Shown here in pieces: positions 1 to 7,948 of a DNA stretch of 64,000 nt (its first letter is position 1; every line of letters begins with the position of its first letter). The notes under the pieces were generated by a model. That model saw only the letters and a program-made list of their open reading frames with translations. It had not been told where the DNA came from and did no database searches. The translations under genes were made by a program, and so were the position numbers. This stretch comes from JAKFEE01 sp036675815 (GTDB lineage: Bacteria; Pseudomonadota; Alphaproteobacteria; Rhodospirillales; Magnetospirillaceae). The stretch covers positions 1 to 64,000 of the forward strand of contig JAKFEE010000059.1 of the NCBI GenBank assembly GCA_036675815.1, in the 5' to 3' direction.

Positions 1-232
1 GCGAAAGCGGGAATCCATTCCGCCGCCTGCACGACCTGCGGTGCTCTGGCCGGCCTCCGACCACGATTTCGATGCTGAAGCGCCGGCGGAATGGACCCCC
101 GCTTCCGCGGGGGTGACGGAGAAGGGACTCCTTCACAAACTCGCAAGCGGGGGTCCATGAACACCGGCCGCCGCCATCGCTCGGGCCTAAGTCAATGGAT
201 TCCCGCGCGGGACGACGCGGGGGCATGACGTG
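1..232. repeat. Cluster of palindromic GCGAAAGC-type intergenic repeats
   Basis: No gene is supported here. The stretch holds several imperfect hairpins of the family whose core is CCCGCGAAAGCGGG followed by AATCCATTCC or GGTCCATTCC, alternating in orientation and ending in a GTGACG or CATGACG tail near 115 and 230. The same family recurs at more than ten intergenic sites in this window. The first copy is cut by the window edge. Confidence 0.75.
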
Positions 233-279
233 ATGGTGGAATGGGGACAGGCTCGCCGTACACCAAGCCGCCGCGCGCG

Positions 280-1239
280 TCACACCGGATTGAGCGGCTG
301 GCGGCCGGCCAGCGCGGCGTCGATGTTGTCGAGGGCGAGGAAGCCCATGGCCGCGCGCGTCGCCAGCGTCGCCGTGCCGAGATGCGGCAGCAGGAAGACG
401 TTGGGCAAATCGCGATAGCCGGGATGCACACGCGGCTCGCCCTCGTAGACGTCGAGGCCGGCGGCGGCGATGCGGCCGCTGCGCAGGGCGGCGATCAGGT
501 CGTCGTCGTCGACAAGGTCGCCGCGGGCGGTGTTGACCACCACGGCGCCGGCCGGCAGCCGGGCGATGGTCGCGGCATTGAGCAGGTGGCGGGTCTCGGC
601 CGAGGCCGGGCAATGCAGCGACAGCACGTCGCTGACCGCCAGCAGGTCGTCGAGGGTGTGGTGATGGATCGCCCCCTGCTCGTCCGCGGGCGCCAGCCGC
701 CGCCGATTGTGATAGTGCACCTCCATCAGCAGCGACCGGGCGACGCGGGCCACGCCCTGGCCGATGCGGCCCAGGCCGACGATGCCCAGCCGCCGCCCGG
801 TGAGCTGCGTGCCCAGCAGTTGCGTCGGCGTCCATCCGGTCCAGGCGCCGGCGCGCATCATCGCCTCGCCCTCGGCGGCGCGCCGCGCCGCACCCAGCAG
901 GCACAGCACGGCGATCTCGACGGTGGCGTCGGTGACGGTGCCCGGCGTGTTGGTGACGGCGATGCCCCGGCCGGCGGCGGCGGCGCGATCGATGTGGTCG
1001 AAGCCGACGGAAAAGGTGGCGATGATGCGGACGCTGGCGGGCAGCGCCGCGATCACGGCGGCGTCGATGCGATCGGTAATGCAGCACAGCAGGGCCGCGG
1101 CGCCCTGGCAGCCGGCGACGATCTCCGCCGGCCCTAAGGGGCGATCGTCGGCATTGAGCACGGCGTCGTAGTCGCGGCGCAGCCGCGCCTCGACCGGCGC
1201 GGGCAGCTTGCGGGTGACGAAGACCTTGGGCTTGGGCAT
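280..1239 (-). CDS. D-isomer-specific 2-hydroxyacid dehydrogenase (glyoxylate/hydroxypyruvate reductase type)
   Basis: A 319-residue NAD(P)-dependent oxidoreductase that probably interconverts a 2-keto acid such as glyoxylate or hydroxypyruvate and the matching D-2-hydroxy acid in the cytoplasm. The family signatures are in order: FSVGFDHID in the N-terminal substrate half, a Rossmann GLGRIG loop, NTARGDLVD carrying the catalytic Arg, YEGEP carrying the catalytic Glu, and LLPHLGTAT carrying the catalytic His. The frame is open further upstream, but that part lies in a palindromic repeat, and MPKPKVFVTR is the natural family start. The length is normal for the family. The exact substrate cannot be told from sequence. 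Confidence 0.9.
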   Translation of the reverse strand: MPKPKVFVTRKLPAPVEARLRRDYDAVLNADDRPLGPAEIVAGCQGAAALLCCITDRIDAAVIAALPASVRIIATFSVGFDHIDRAAAAGRGIAVTNTPGTVTDATVEIAVLCLLGAARRAAEGEAMMRAGAWTGWTPTQLLGTQLTGRRLGIVGLGRIGQGVARVARSLLMEVHYHNRRRLAPADEQGAIHHHTLDDLLAVSDVLSLHCPASAETRHLLNAATIARLPAGAVVVNTARGDLVDDDDLIAALRSGRIAAAGLDVYEGEPRVHPGYRDLPNVFLLPHLGTATLATRAAMGFLALDNIDAALAGRQPLNPV

Positions 1240-1285
1240 GGCGGGCACTCGCGTTCGCGGAACGCCCAGCCTAACGCACCGGAAC

Positions 1286-1361
1286 GCGGACCTCCAGGTC
1301 CGCACACGCGCGGAGCTGGAGCTCCGCGCCCCGATAAACACAGGCGGAGCGTGAGCTCCGC
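1286..1361. repeat. Nested palindromic element (GCGGACCT/GCGGAGCT family)
   Basis: Three palindromes lie side by side: GCGGACCT-CC-AGGTCCGC at 1286-1303, GCGGAGCT-GG-AGCTCCGC at 1310-1327, and a third GCGGAG...CTCCGC hairpin at 1344-1361. They fill the gap between the start of the dehydrogenase gene and the stop of rpsD. Related copies lie at 7909, 9305, 18529 and 34898. The last hairpin directly follows the rpsD stop codon and could act as a 3' end structure. Confidence 0.75.
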
Positions 1362-1365
1362 GTCC

Positions 1366-1983
1366 TTAGCGCGAGTAGAACTCGACGACCAGGTTCGGTT
1401 CCATCTGCACCGGATAGGGCACGTCGGCCAGCTTGGGCGCGCGCACGAAGCTGCCCTTCATGTCCTTGTGGTCGACGGCGATGTACTCGGGAACGTCGCG
1501 CTCGCCCGACTGCGCCGCTTCCAGCACCAGGGCCATGTCCTTGGAGCGGTTGCGCACCTCGATGACGTCGCCGTCCTTCACCCGGTAGCTGGGGATGTTG
1601 ACGCGGCGGCCGTTGACCACGACGTGGCCGTGGCTGACGAACTGGCGCGCGGCGAACGGCGTCGGCACGAACTTCATGCGGTAGACGACGGCGTCGAGGC
1701 GGCGCTCGAGCAGCTCGATCAGGTTCTCCGAGGTGTCGCCGCGGCGGCGCACGGCCTCGTCATAGAGCTTGCGGAACTGCTTCTCGCTGATGTTGCCGTA
1801 GTAGCCCTTGAGCTTCTGCTTGGCGGCGAGCTGGGTGCCGAAATCGGACGGCTTGCGGCGGCGGGCGCCGTGCTGGCCGGGCGGGTTCTCGCGGCCCCGG
1901 TTGAGCGGGCTCTTGGCGCGGCCCCACAGGTTGACGCCCAGGCGTCGGTTGATCTTGTACTTCGACTCAGCGCGCTTGGTCAT
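1366..1983 (-). CDS. rpsD: 30S ribosomal protein S4
   Basis: A 205-residue primary rRNA-binding protein of the small subunit that nucleates 16S rRNA folding. The sequence opens MTKRAESKYKINRRLG, as in alphaproteobacterial S4, and carries the S4 RNA-binding domain at about residues 95-160 (RRLDAVVYRMKF, ARQFVSHGHVVVNG). It ends LVVEFYSR, typical of the family. The gene stands alone, not next to rpsK/rpsM/rpoA, as is usual in Alphaproteobacteria. A palindromic hairpin follows the TAA stop. Confidence 0.98.
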   Translation of the reverse strand: MTKRAESKYKINRRLGVNLWGRAKSPLNRGRENPPGQHGARRRKPSDFGTQLAAKQKLKGYYGNISEKQFRKLYDEAVRRRGDTSENLIELLERRLDAVVYRMKFVPTPFAARQFVSHGHVVVNGRRVNIPSYRVKDGDVIEVRNRSKDMALVLEAAQSGERDVPEYIAVDHKDMKGSFVRAPKLADVPYPVQMEPNLVVEFYSR

Positions 1984-2230
1984 GGCGGTCCTTGTTCCTT
2001 GGTCATTTGTCCCGATAGTTCGGCCCGCGCATGGCGGCGACGGGGTGCATCCACCCGCTTTCTCGGGAATAAGCGCGGCACTATACGGCCGGCGGCGGTG
2101 CTGTCAACCATCTCGGCATCGGCTGGCGCGGCCGCGAGCGCCGGCGTTGGCGCCGGCGTTGGCGTTGGCGATTGCATCGGCGGCGTTCCGCCAACACAAT
2201 GGGGCCTCGCCCGATCAGTGAGGAAGCGCC

Positions 2231-2767
2231 ATGTCCCAGCCCGTGTCCATCGGCATCGTCACCGTCTCCGACCGCGCCAGCAAGGGCGTCTATGAGGATC
2301 TCGGCGGGCCGGCGATCCAGGCCGAGCTGACGCGCTATCTCACCACGCCGTGGCGGCCGGTGGCGCGCATGGTGGCCGACGAGCGCCCCGCCATCGAGGC
2401 GGCGCTGATCGCGCTGTGCGATACCGAGGGCTGTTCGCTGGTGGTGACCACCGGCGGCACCGGCCCAGCGCCGCGCGACGTCACGCCCGAGGCCACCGAG
2501 GCGGTGTGCGCGAAGATGATGCCGGGCTTCGGCGAGCTGATGCGCCTGGAAAGCCTCAAGGTGGTGCCCACCGCCATCCTGTCGCGCCAGACGGCCGGCA
2601 TCCGCGGCCGCAGCCTCATCGTCAACCTGCCCGGCAAGCCGTCGGCGATCGCCGACTGCCTGCAGGCGGTGTTTCCGGCCATCCCCTATTGCCTCGACCT
2701 CATCGGTGGCGCCTATCTCGACACCGACCCGGCGGTGTGCAAGGCCTTCCGCCCCAAGGCCAAGTGA
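2231..2767 (+). CDS. mog: Molybdopterin adenylyltransferase
   Basis: A 178-residue MogA/MoaB-fold protein that adenylylates molybdopterin with ATP before molybdate insertion in cofactor biosynthesis. The opening SIGIVTVSDRAS is typical of the family. Two further motifs support the call: the substrate loop TTGGTGPAPRDVTPEAT at about residues 77-93, and NLPGKPSA near residue 140, where the family binds the phosphate or pterin. The length agrees with MogA. No other molybdenum cofactor gene is nearby. It ends 7 bases before the convergent small gene downstream. Confidence 0.93.
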   Translation: MSQPVSIGIVTVSDRASKGVYEDLGGPAIQAELTRYLTTPWRPVARMVADERPAIEAALIALCDTEGCSLVVTTGGTGPAPRDVTPEATEAVCAKMMPGFGELMRLESLKVVPTAILSRQTAGIRGRSLIVNLPGKPSAIADCLQAVFPAIPYCLDLIGGAYLDTDPAVCKAFRPKAK

Positions 2768-2774
2768 TGGCGGG

Positions 2775-3032
2775 CTAGCGGCTGGCGGCGATCTTCACCA
2801 CCGGCAACCGCGCCTCGATGGCCTCGGCCAGCAGGCGGTGATCGATCTGACGCGGCGCCGGCTGCCGCACCGGCTCGTCCTGCGTCTCCTCGAGGGCGAT
2901 CCGGTTGAGCTGCGCGGCCATGGCCAGCAGCATGTGCTGGTTCTTGAAGCCGCGCGCCCGCTCATGGAGCAGTGCCGCCAGGCCACGCACGAACATCGCT
3001 CGTTCGAAAGCGGCATCCACATGTTCGGCCAT
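2775..3032 (-). CDS. Small hypothetical protein
   Basis: An 85-residue protein not recognised as a member of a known family. A GGAG ribosome-binding site lies about 8 bases before the ATG, and the reading frame fills the space up to the mog stop, so it is probably real. The sequence is helical and soluble, with no signal peptide or membrane segment. The first half (residues 1-48) is rich in Ala, Leu and Arg; a Pro/Gln-rich linker follows (VRQPAPRQ) and then a second short helix. Nothing in the neighbourhood indicates a role. Confidence 0.65.
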   Translation of the reverse strand: MAEHVDAAFERAMFVRGLAALLHERARGFKNQHMLLAMAAQLNRIALEETQDEPVRQPAPRQIDHRLLAEAIEARLPVVKIAASR

Positions 3033-3500
3033 GGAAATCTCCAGAAAATCACATCTCCCGGCGCTGCCGAAGTCTGGAGGCGCCGCGCCGTTCCAGGGGC
3101 CATGACACCATAGCGGCGCCGGAATTTCTGTCGAACCGATGGATGGAATCGCAAGAAAGACGGCTTAGGATCGTCGCTGCGGCCCCTAGGCCCTCTGGCG
3201 AGTATGCCCCGCCGACCATCCCGCCGTTCTAGCAGACCTAGACCCAAGCCTCTCCCCCGACCGTACACTTGGCGGGCGTGACCTCCATCACAGCGCCACC
3301 GCCAGGCCGGCACCATGGTTTGTCGGGGGATGCCGGGACCGCACACCGGCGCCCCGCCGCCGGCGCCGGGACGCATCCTCTCTCCCGGTGCCGGCGGCGC
3401 CGCCCCCGTCGTTGCGACACAAAGGGCGCCCGCTCTCGGTTGCCGGGCGACAGATGGCAGTGTAGCTTCCGCGAACGAACCGTCATTCACCGGGAGTCGC
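3033..3500. other. Intergenic region between divergent genes
   Basis: About 470 bases between the starts of the 85-residue gene and the MFS gene. It must hold both promoters, but no clear sigma-70 hexamers stand out. It contains GC-rich partial palindromes (for example GCCGGCGCC around 3370-3400), but none of the window's repeat families. No gene is convincing here: the frames open on both strands are low-complexity Arg/Pro/Ala shadows. Confidence 0.5.
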
Positions 3501-4751
3501 ATGGCCGAAAACCTCGTCAGGGACCGCCGTCGGGCCCTGCCATTCCATTATGGCTGGGTCGTCGTCGCCACGGGCACGCTCACCATCTTTTCCGCCCTGG
3601 GGCTGGGCCGGTTCGCCCTCGGCATGCTGCTGCCGTCCATGGGCGCCGACCTCGGGCTGTCCTACGACCAGATGGGCTATATCAGCACCGGCAATTTCAT
3701 CGGCTATCTGGCCGCCGTGGTGGTGGCGGGCTGGCTGGCGGCGCGGCTGGGTGCACGACAATTGATCGCCGCGGCGCTGTTCCTGGTCGGCGCCTCGATG
3801 CTGTTGGTCGGCCGCGCCGAGGGCTTCGTCGAGGTGCTTTTGCTCTACATCGTCACCGGCGTGGGCAGCGGTGCCGCCAACGTGCCGGTGATGGGGCTGG
3901 TGGCGCATTGGTTCGGCCGACGCCATCGCGGCAAGGCGGCGGGCTACATCGTCATCGGCTCGGGCTTCGCCATCATCTTCAGCGGGCTGCTGGTGCCGGC
4001 GGTCAATGCCTCGGCGGGGGCCGACGGCTGGCGCATCAGCTGGGCCATCCTCGGCATCCTGTCGCTGGCCGTCGCCGCCGCCGCCTTCGTGCTGCTGCGC
4101 GACCGCCCCGAGCTGCTGGGGCTGTCGGCCTACGGCGACGAGGCACCGCAGGCGGCCAGCGCCGGCGCGGTACCTCCGCCGGCCATGTCGATGCGGCGCA
4201 TGGTGATGCACCTGGGGGCGATCTACCTGCTGTTCGGCTTCGGCTACGTCATCTATGCCACCTTCCTGGTCACCACGCTGGTCGAGGAGCGCGGCTTCGC
4301 CGAGGCCGCCGCCGGCCAGGCCTGGGGGTGGATCGGCTTCCTCTCGCTGTTCTCGGGGCCGGTGTTCGGCGGCATCTCCGACCGCATCGGCCGCCGCGCC
4401 GCCATGATCGTCGTCTTCGCCTGCCAGGCGGTCGCCTATGTGCTGCTGGCGGCTCCCCTGCCCGAAGGCTTCGTCTATGTGTCGATGGGGCTCTACGGCA
4501 TCGTCGTGTGGAGCATCCCATCGATCATGGCCGCCGCCGTCGGCGACTACCTCGGCCCGGCGCGCGCCGCCACCGCCTTCGGCCGCATCACCTTCCTGTT
4601 CGGCATCGGCCAGATCTGCGGCCCCGCCCTCGCCGGCGTGCTGGCCAAGGCCAGCGGCGGCTTCGGCCCCAGCTACCTGACGGCGGCGCTGGCGGCGGGA
4701 CTGGCCATTGCCCTGGCCCTGGCCCTGCCGCGGCGGTCGCGGGTCGGCTGA
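3501..4751 (+). CDS. MFS transporter, YbfB/YjiJ-like
   Basis: A 416-residue inner-membrane protein with about twelve hydrophobic segments. The first helix region (HYGWVVVATGTLTIF, then GLGRFALGMLLPSM) resembles the YbfB/YjiJ group. The cytoplasmic loop after helix 8 carries the MFS signature GGISDRIGRR. The start at 3501 was chosen because GGGAG lies six bases upstream and the hydrophobic part begins 17 residues in; the frame runs open upstream without a plausible start. Substrate unknown. It converges with the acyl-CoA synthetase gene, with a repeat between them. Confidence 0.87.
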   Translation: MAENLVRDRRRALPFHYGWVVVATGTLTIFSALGLGRFALGMLLPSMGADLGLSYDQMGYISTGNFIGYLAAVVVAGWLAARLGARQLIAAALFLVGASMLLVGRAEGFVEVLLLYIVTGVGSGAANVPVMGLVAHWFGRRHRGKAAGYIVIGSGFAIIFSGLLVPAVNASAGADGWRISWAILGILSLAVAAAAFVLLRDRPELLGLSAYGDEAPQAASAGAVPPPAMSMRRMVMHLGAIYLLFGFGYVIYATFLVTTLVEERGFAEAAAGQAWGWIGFLSLFSGPVFGGISDRIGRRAAMIVVFACQAVAYVLLAAPLPEGFVYVSMGLYGIVVWSIPSIMAAAVGDYLGPARAATAFGRITFLFGIGQICGPALAGVLAKASGGFGPSYLTAALAAGLAIALALALPRRSRVG

Positions 4752-4789
4752 AGGGACGCCCTCTTCGTCACCTCCCACGCCCCCTTCGT

Positions 4790-4862
4790 CACCCCCGCGC
4801 CGCGGGGGTCCATTTTCCAGAGGCCGGTGTTCATGGGTTCCCGCTTACGCGGGAACGATGCG
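4790..4862. repeat. Palindromic repeat, truncated relative of the 172-bp element
   Basis: The spacer between two convergent stop codons carries a CCCCCGCGCCGCGGGGGTCC hairpin, then CCATTTTCCAGAGGCC (the inner arm of the 172-bp compound element at 22933), then GGGTTCCCGCTTACGCGGGAACGATG. It looks like a shortened, rearranged member of that family and could double as a bidirectional transcript end. Confidence 0.7.
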
Positions 4863-4863
4863 G

Positions 4864-6576
4864 TCAGGCGTCGGCCAGCGGCGAGGGCAGCTCGGCCTCG
4901 ATGATGCCCCGGTCGTGCTGGCGCAGCCGCCGCCGCAGGATCTTGCCGCTGCTGGTCTTGGGCAATTCGCGGAGGAACTGGATGCCCGTCGGTGCCACCG
5001 CCGGCCCCAGCCGCTCGCCGCACGAGGCCAGCAACTCGCGGCGCAACGCCTCGCCCGCGTCGAAGCCCGGATTCAACGCGACATAAGCCACCACTGTTTC
5101 CTCGGCCAACGAGTCGGGGCGGCCGATGACGGCGGCCTCGGCGATGGCCGGGTGGTCCATCAGCACCGCCTCGATCTCGAACGCCCCGATCAGATGCCCC
5201 GAAGACTTGATCACGTCGTCCTTCCGGCCGAAGAACCAGAAATAGCCGTCGGTGTCGCGCCGGGCAAAGTCGCCGGTCAGGTACCAGTCGCCGGCAAAGG
5301 CCGCGGCCGACGCCCCCGGGTCGCCCACATAGCCGCTGAACAGCGAGGGCAGCGAGCCGCGGCGCACGGCGATTTCCCCGACCTCATGGGGGTCATCGAT
5401 CACCGTCACCGTATCGCCGAGGCGACGGACGATCGCCGCCTCGACACCGGGCATCGGCCGCCCCATGCTGCCCGGCTTGATCGGCATGGCCGGGAAATTG
5501 GCGATGGTGATGCTGCCGGTTTCGGTCTGCCACCAGGTGTCATGAAACGGCACCTCCAGAGCTTGCTGCCCCCACACCACGGCTTCGGGGTCGAGCGGTT
5601 CGCCGACGCTGGCGGCGTGACGCAACGCGGGAAAGCGGAAGGTCCGCGCCAGGGCCGCGCCGGAGCGCCTCAGCCGATGGATCGCCGTGGGCGTGGTATA
5701 GAACACCGACACCTCGTTTTTGGCGAGCACGGCGTACCACTGGGTGGCATCGAAGTCCTGATTGTTCACGATCGACGTGGCGCCGACCAGCAGCGGTGCG
5801 AGGATGCCGTACATGGTGCCGGTGACCCAGCCGACATCCGCCGTGCACCAGAAAACATCCTCGGGGCACAAGTCCAGCGCCAGGCGCGCCGACGTGGCAA
5901 CGGCCGTCGCCGCCCCGTGGACATGCACGGCGCCTTTCGGGCTGCCGGTGGTGCCGCTGGTGAAGTGCAGGGTTGCCGGCGTGTCGACCGTGACCGCCGC
6001 AGCGATGGCCCCGCCCGCGCAGGCCCGCATGGCCGCGGCCAGGTCGATGCAGGCATCGGTGTCGCCATCGACCACCAGCACGTGGCGAAGATCCGGCAGC
6101 ATGTGGCGCAGCGGGGCCACCGTGCGCCGGTAACGCTCGACCGTCGTCACCAGAACCGCGGCGCGGCCGAGCGCCAGCCGCACCCGTACCGGTTCGGGCC
6201 CCAGGGCCGCGAACAACGGACAGAACACCGCCCCCGCCTTCATCGCCCCCAGTGCCGCCGCGTGCAGGTTGGGGCCGCGCTCCAGCAGGGTCGCCACCAC
6301 GCTGCCCGGCCCGGCCGCCAGCGCCTGCAACACGCCTGCGAATCGGCCGCTATCCTCGGATAACTGCCGATAGGTGATGTCGGTCACGCCGACATTGCCG
6401 ATACATCGCAAGGCGACGTGATCGCCACGCCCGGCGAGGACGTGATCATCGGCCGCAGCGACGGCTATGTTCGGCCTGGCGGCCGTTTCCCAATGGGGAT
6501 CTTGCCGCGCCTGCTCGTAGTCGCCGAGATTCGGTGAACGCTTCGGATTGCCCTTTGCGATCAACGGCCATGCCAT
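4864..6576 (-). CDS. AMP-forming acyl-CoA synthetase, acetyl-CoA synthetase (AcsA)-like
   Basis: A 570-residue ANL-superfamily ligase that activates a short carboxylic acid, probably acetate or propionate, as an acyl-adenylate and then an acyl-CoA. The visible motifs are the phosphate loop HFTSGTTGSPKGA at about residue 215, TGDFARRDTDGYFWFFGRKDD around residues 435-455, and the terminal TSSGKILRR carrying the catalytic lysine. The length fits the shorter AcsA type of Bacillus rather than the 650-residue Acs. No acyltransferase or other acetate gene is adjacent. The substrate is inferred from family resemblance only. Confidence 0.85.
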   Translation of the reverse strand: MAWPLIAKGNPKRSPNLGDYEQARQDPHWETAARPNIAVAAADDHVLAGRGDHVALRCIGNVGVTDITYRQLSEDSGRFAGVLQALAAGPGSVVATLLERGPNLHAAALGAMKAGAVFCPLFAALGPEPVRVRLALGRAAVLVTTVERYRRTVAPLRHMLPDLRHVLVVDGDTDACIDLAAAMRACAGGAIAAAVTVDTPATLHFTSGTTGSPKGAVHVHGAATAVATSARLALDLCPEDVFWCTADVGWVTGTMYGILAPLLVGATSIVNNQDFDATQWYAVLAKNEVSVFYTTPTAIHRLRRSGAALARTFRFPALRHAASVGEPLDPEAVVWGQQALEVPFHDTWWQTETGSITIANFPAMPIKPGSMGRPMPGVEAAIVRRLGDTVTVIDDPHEVGEIAVRRGSLPSLFSGYVGDPGASAAAFAGDWYLTGDFARRDTDGYFWFFGRKDDVIKSSGHLIGAFEIEAVLMDHPAIAEAAVIGRPDSLAEETVVAYVALNPGFDAGEALRRELLASCGERLGPAVAPTGIQFLRELPKTSSGKILRRRLRQHDRGIIEAELPSPLADA

Positions 6577-6682
6577 CGCAGTCCGTCTGCCTCCTCGCGG
6601 CCGTGATTGTCGCTTGATCCCGCTACTGTGCCGCGACCGCGCCGAGAAGGCGACCGTCCGTCAAAGCATGGCTGCCATGCGG

Positions 6683-7585
6683 TCAGCGACGGCGTGCCAG
6701 GCCGATGCCGACGACGATCAGGGCCAGGCCGATGATGTGGAACCAGCGCAGCGCCTCGCCCAGGAACAACACGGCGAGAAGGGCGGTGAAGATGGGCATG
6801 AGATAGGCGTAGAGCCCGGCGGTGTTGGCCCCGACCGCGGCCACGCCTTCGTTCCAGAAGTAATAGGCCAAGACCGAGGGAAACAAGCCCATGTAAAGCA
6901 TGACGGCGATGGTCGATGGCGTCACGGCGAAACCGAGGCCTTGGGCCATCTCCCACAGGTAGAAGGGCAGAATGAACGGCACGCCGAGCGCCACCAGTAC
7001 CGTAAGCAGCGCCATCGGCGTCAGGCCGGTGGGATGACGGCGCAGCATCACCGAATACACGGCCCAACTGAACACCGCCGCCAGCACCCACATATCACCA
7101 CTCTGGAAGCGAAACGCGGCGAGGACGCCGAGATCGCCATCGGCGATCACCGCCAGCACCCCGGCCAAGGACAGCAGCACTCCCGCCAACTGAGCCGGCC
7201 CCGCGCGCTCGCCCAGCCACAGCCACGACAACAGGATGATCATCACCGGCATCGACGAGGCGACCAGGGTGGCATTGATCGCGGTGGTCGTCTGCAGGGC
7301 GAGATAGAGCAGCGTGTTGTAGGCGGCGACGCTGGTGGCGGCCAGGGCGGCGAGCAGCGGCAACTGCCGCCGCACCAGCGGCCACTGCGCCCGCACCGGC
7401 CGCACGCCGACCGGCAGCAGAATCACCAAGGCCAGCAGCCAGCGCCAGAACGACAGCGCGAAGGGCGGCACCTCGCCGACGACGCCGCGGGCGATCACCG
7501 TGTTGCCCGCCCAGAACAGCGATGCCAGCAACAGCATCATGACGGGAGACAGCAGGCGGTGCTTGGTCGGTCGGCGGGGAGTCAT
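6683..7585 (-). CDS. EamA/DMT-family transporter
   Basis: A 300-residue inner-membrane protein with ten predicted helices arranged as two EamA repeats of about 140 residues. The first begins LLLASLFWAGNTVIARG, the usual EamA opening with a conserved Trp and Asn. The second repeat begins near GDMWVLAAVFSWAVYSV. Family members export amino acids, metabolites or nucleotides by proton exchange. The substrate cannot be assigned from sequence. It lies about 100 bases upstream of the synthetase gene on the same strand and could be cotranscribed with it. Confidence 0.88.
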   Translation of the reverse strand: MTPRRPTKHRLLSPVMMLLLASLFWAGNTVIARGVVGEVPPFALSFWRWLLALVILLPVGVRPVRAQWPLVRRQLPLLAALAATSVAAYNTLLYLALQTTTAINATLVASSMPVMIILLSWLWLGERAGPAQLAGVLLSLAGVLAVIADGDLGVLAAFRFQSGDMWVLAAVFSWAVYSVMLRRHPTGLTPMALLTVLVALGVPFILPFYLWEMAQGLGFAVTPSTIAVMLYMGLFPSVLAYYFWNEGVAAVGANTAGLYAYLMPIFTALLAVLFLGEALRWFHIIGLALIVVGIGLARRR

Positions 7586-7724
7586 GCTTTGCCCGAAAAA
7601 TGTGAAGTCTTCGGCCTAAACCTACGGATATTACGCGGATGTGCCGTTCTCGTCCGGTTGAACAGGCTTCGGCCACTGGTCATATGACCTACAATCGTGG
7701 CAGAGCAAAGCCTTGGAGGCTAGC

Positions 7725-7901
7725 ATGCTTTACTGGGCAGCAGTATTCCTGATCATTGCCATCGTCGCCGCTGTTTTTGGATTTGGCGGCGTCGCCGGTG
7801 CCGCGATGGACATCGCGCAGATCCTGTTCTTCATCTTCGTGGTTCTGTTCGTGATCGCGCTGATCGCCGGTTTGTTCACCGGCCGCCGCCCACGCGTGTA
7901 G
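7725..7901 (+). CDS. DUF1328 small membrane protein (YtjA-like)
   Basis: A 58-residue protein made of two hydrophobic helices, MLYWAAVFLIIAIVAAVFGF and a second at about residues 24-50, with a GFGGVAG turn between them and a basic tail (TGRRPRV). This is the standard DUF1328/YtjA layout. The ATG at 7725 is chosen over an in-frame TTG at 7713 because GGAGG sits at 7715-7719 and MLYWA is the family start. Members are often stress-induced; the function is not established. Confidence 0.9.
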   Translation: MLYWAAVFLIIAIVAAVFGFGGVAGAAMDIAQILFFIFVVLFVIALIAGLFTGRRPRV

Positions 7902-7908
7902 GCCACAC

Positions 7909-7932
7909 TTGGAGCGTCAGTTCCAGCTCCGC
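7909..7932. repeat. Partial nested-palindrome repeat
   Basis: The spacer between the DUF1328 stop and the methyltransferase stop holds one damaged half of the GGAGCGC...CAGCTCCGC palindromic family seen intact at 34898. Several positions of the first arm have drifted (GGAGCGTCAGTTCCAG). Confidence 0.5.
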
Positions 7933-7948
7933 ATCCGGCGGCGGCGCG

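Noticed and set aside
1351..2295. 314-codon plus-strand frame over rpsD
   Set aside because: Antisense shadow of rpsD running into the mog start in another frame; no motif.
3269..5086. 605-codon plus-strand frame over the MFS gene
   Set aside because: Arg/Pro/Gly-rich shadow in another frame; the MFS frame shows hydrophobic helices and the SDRIGRR motif.
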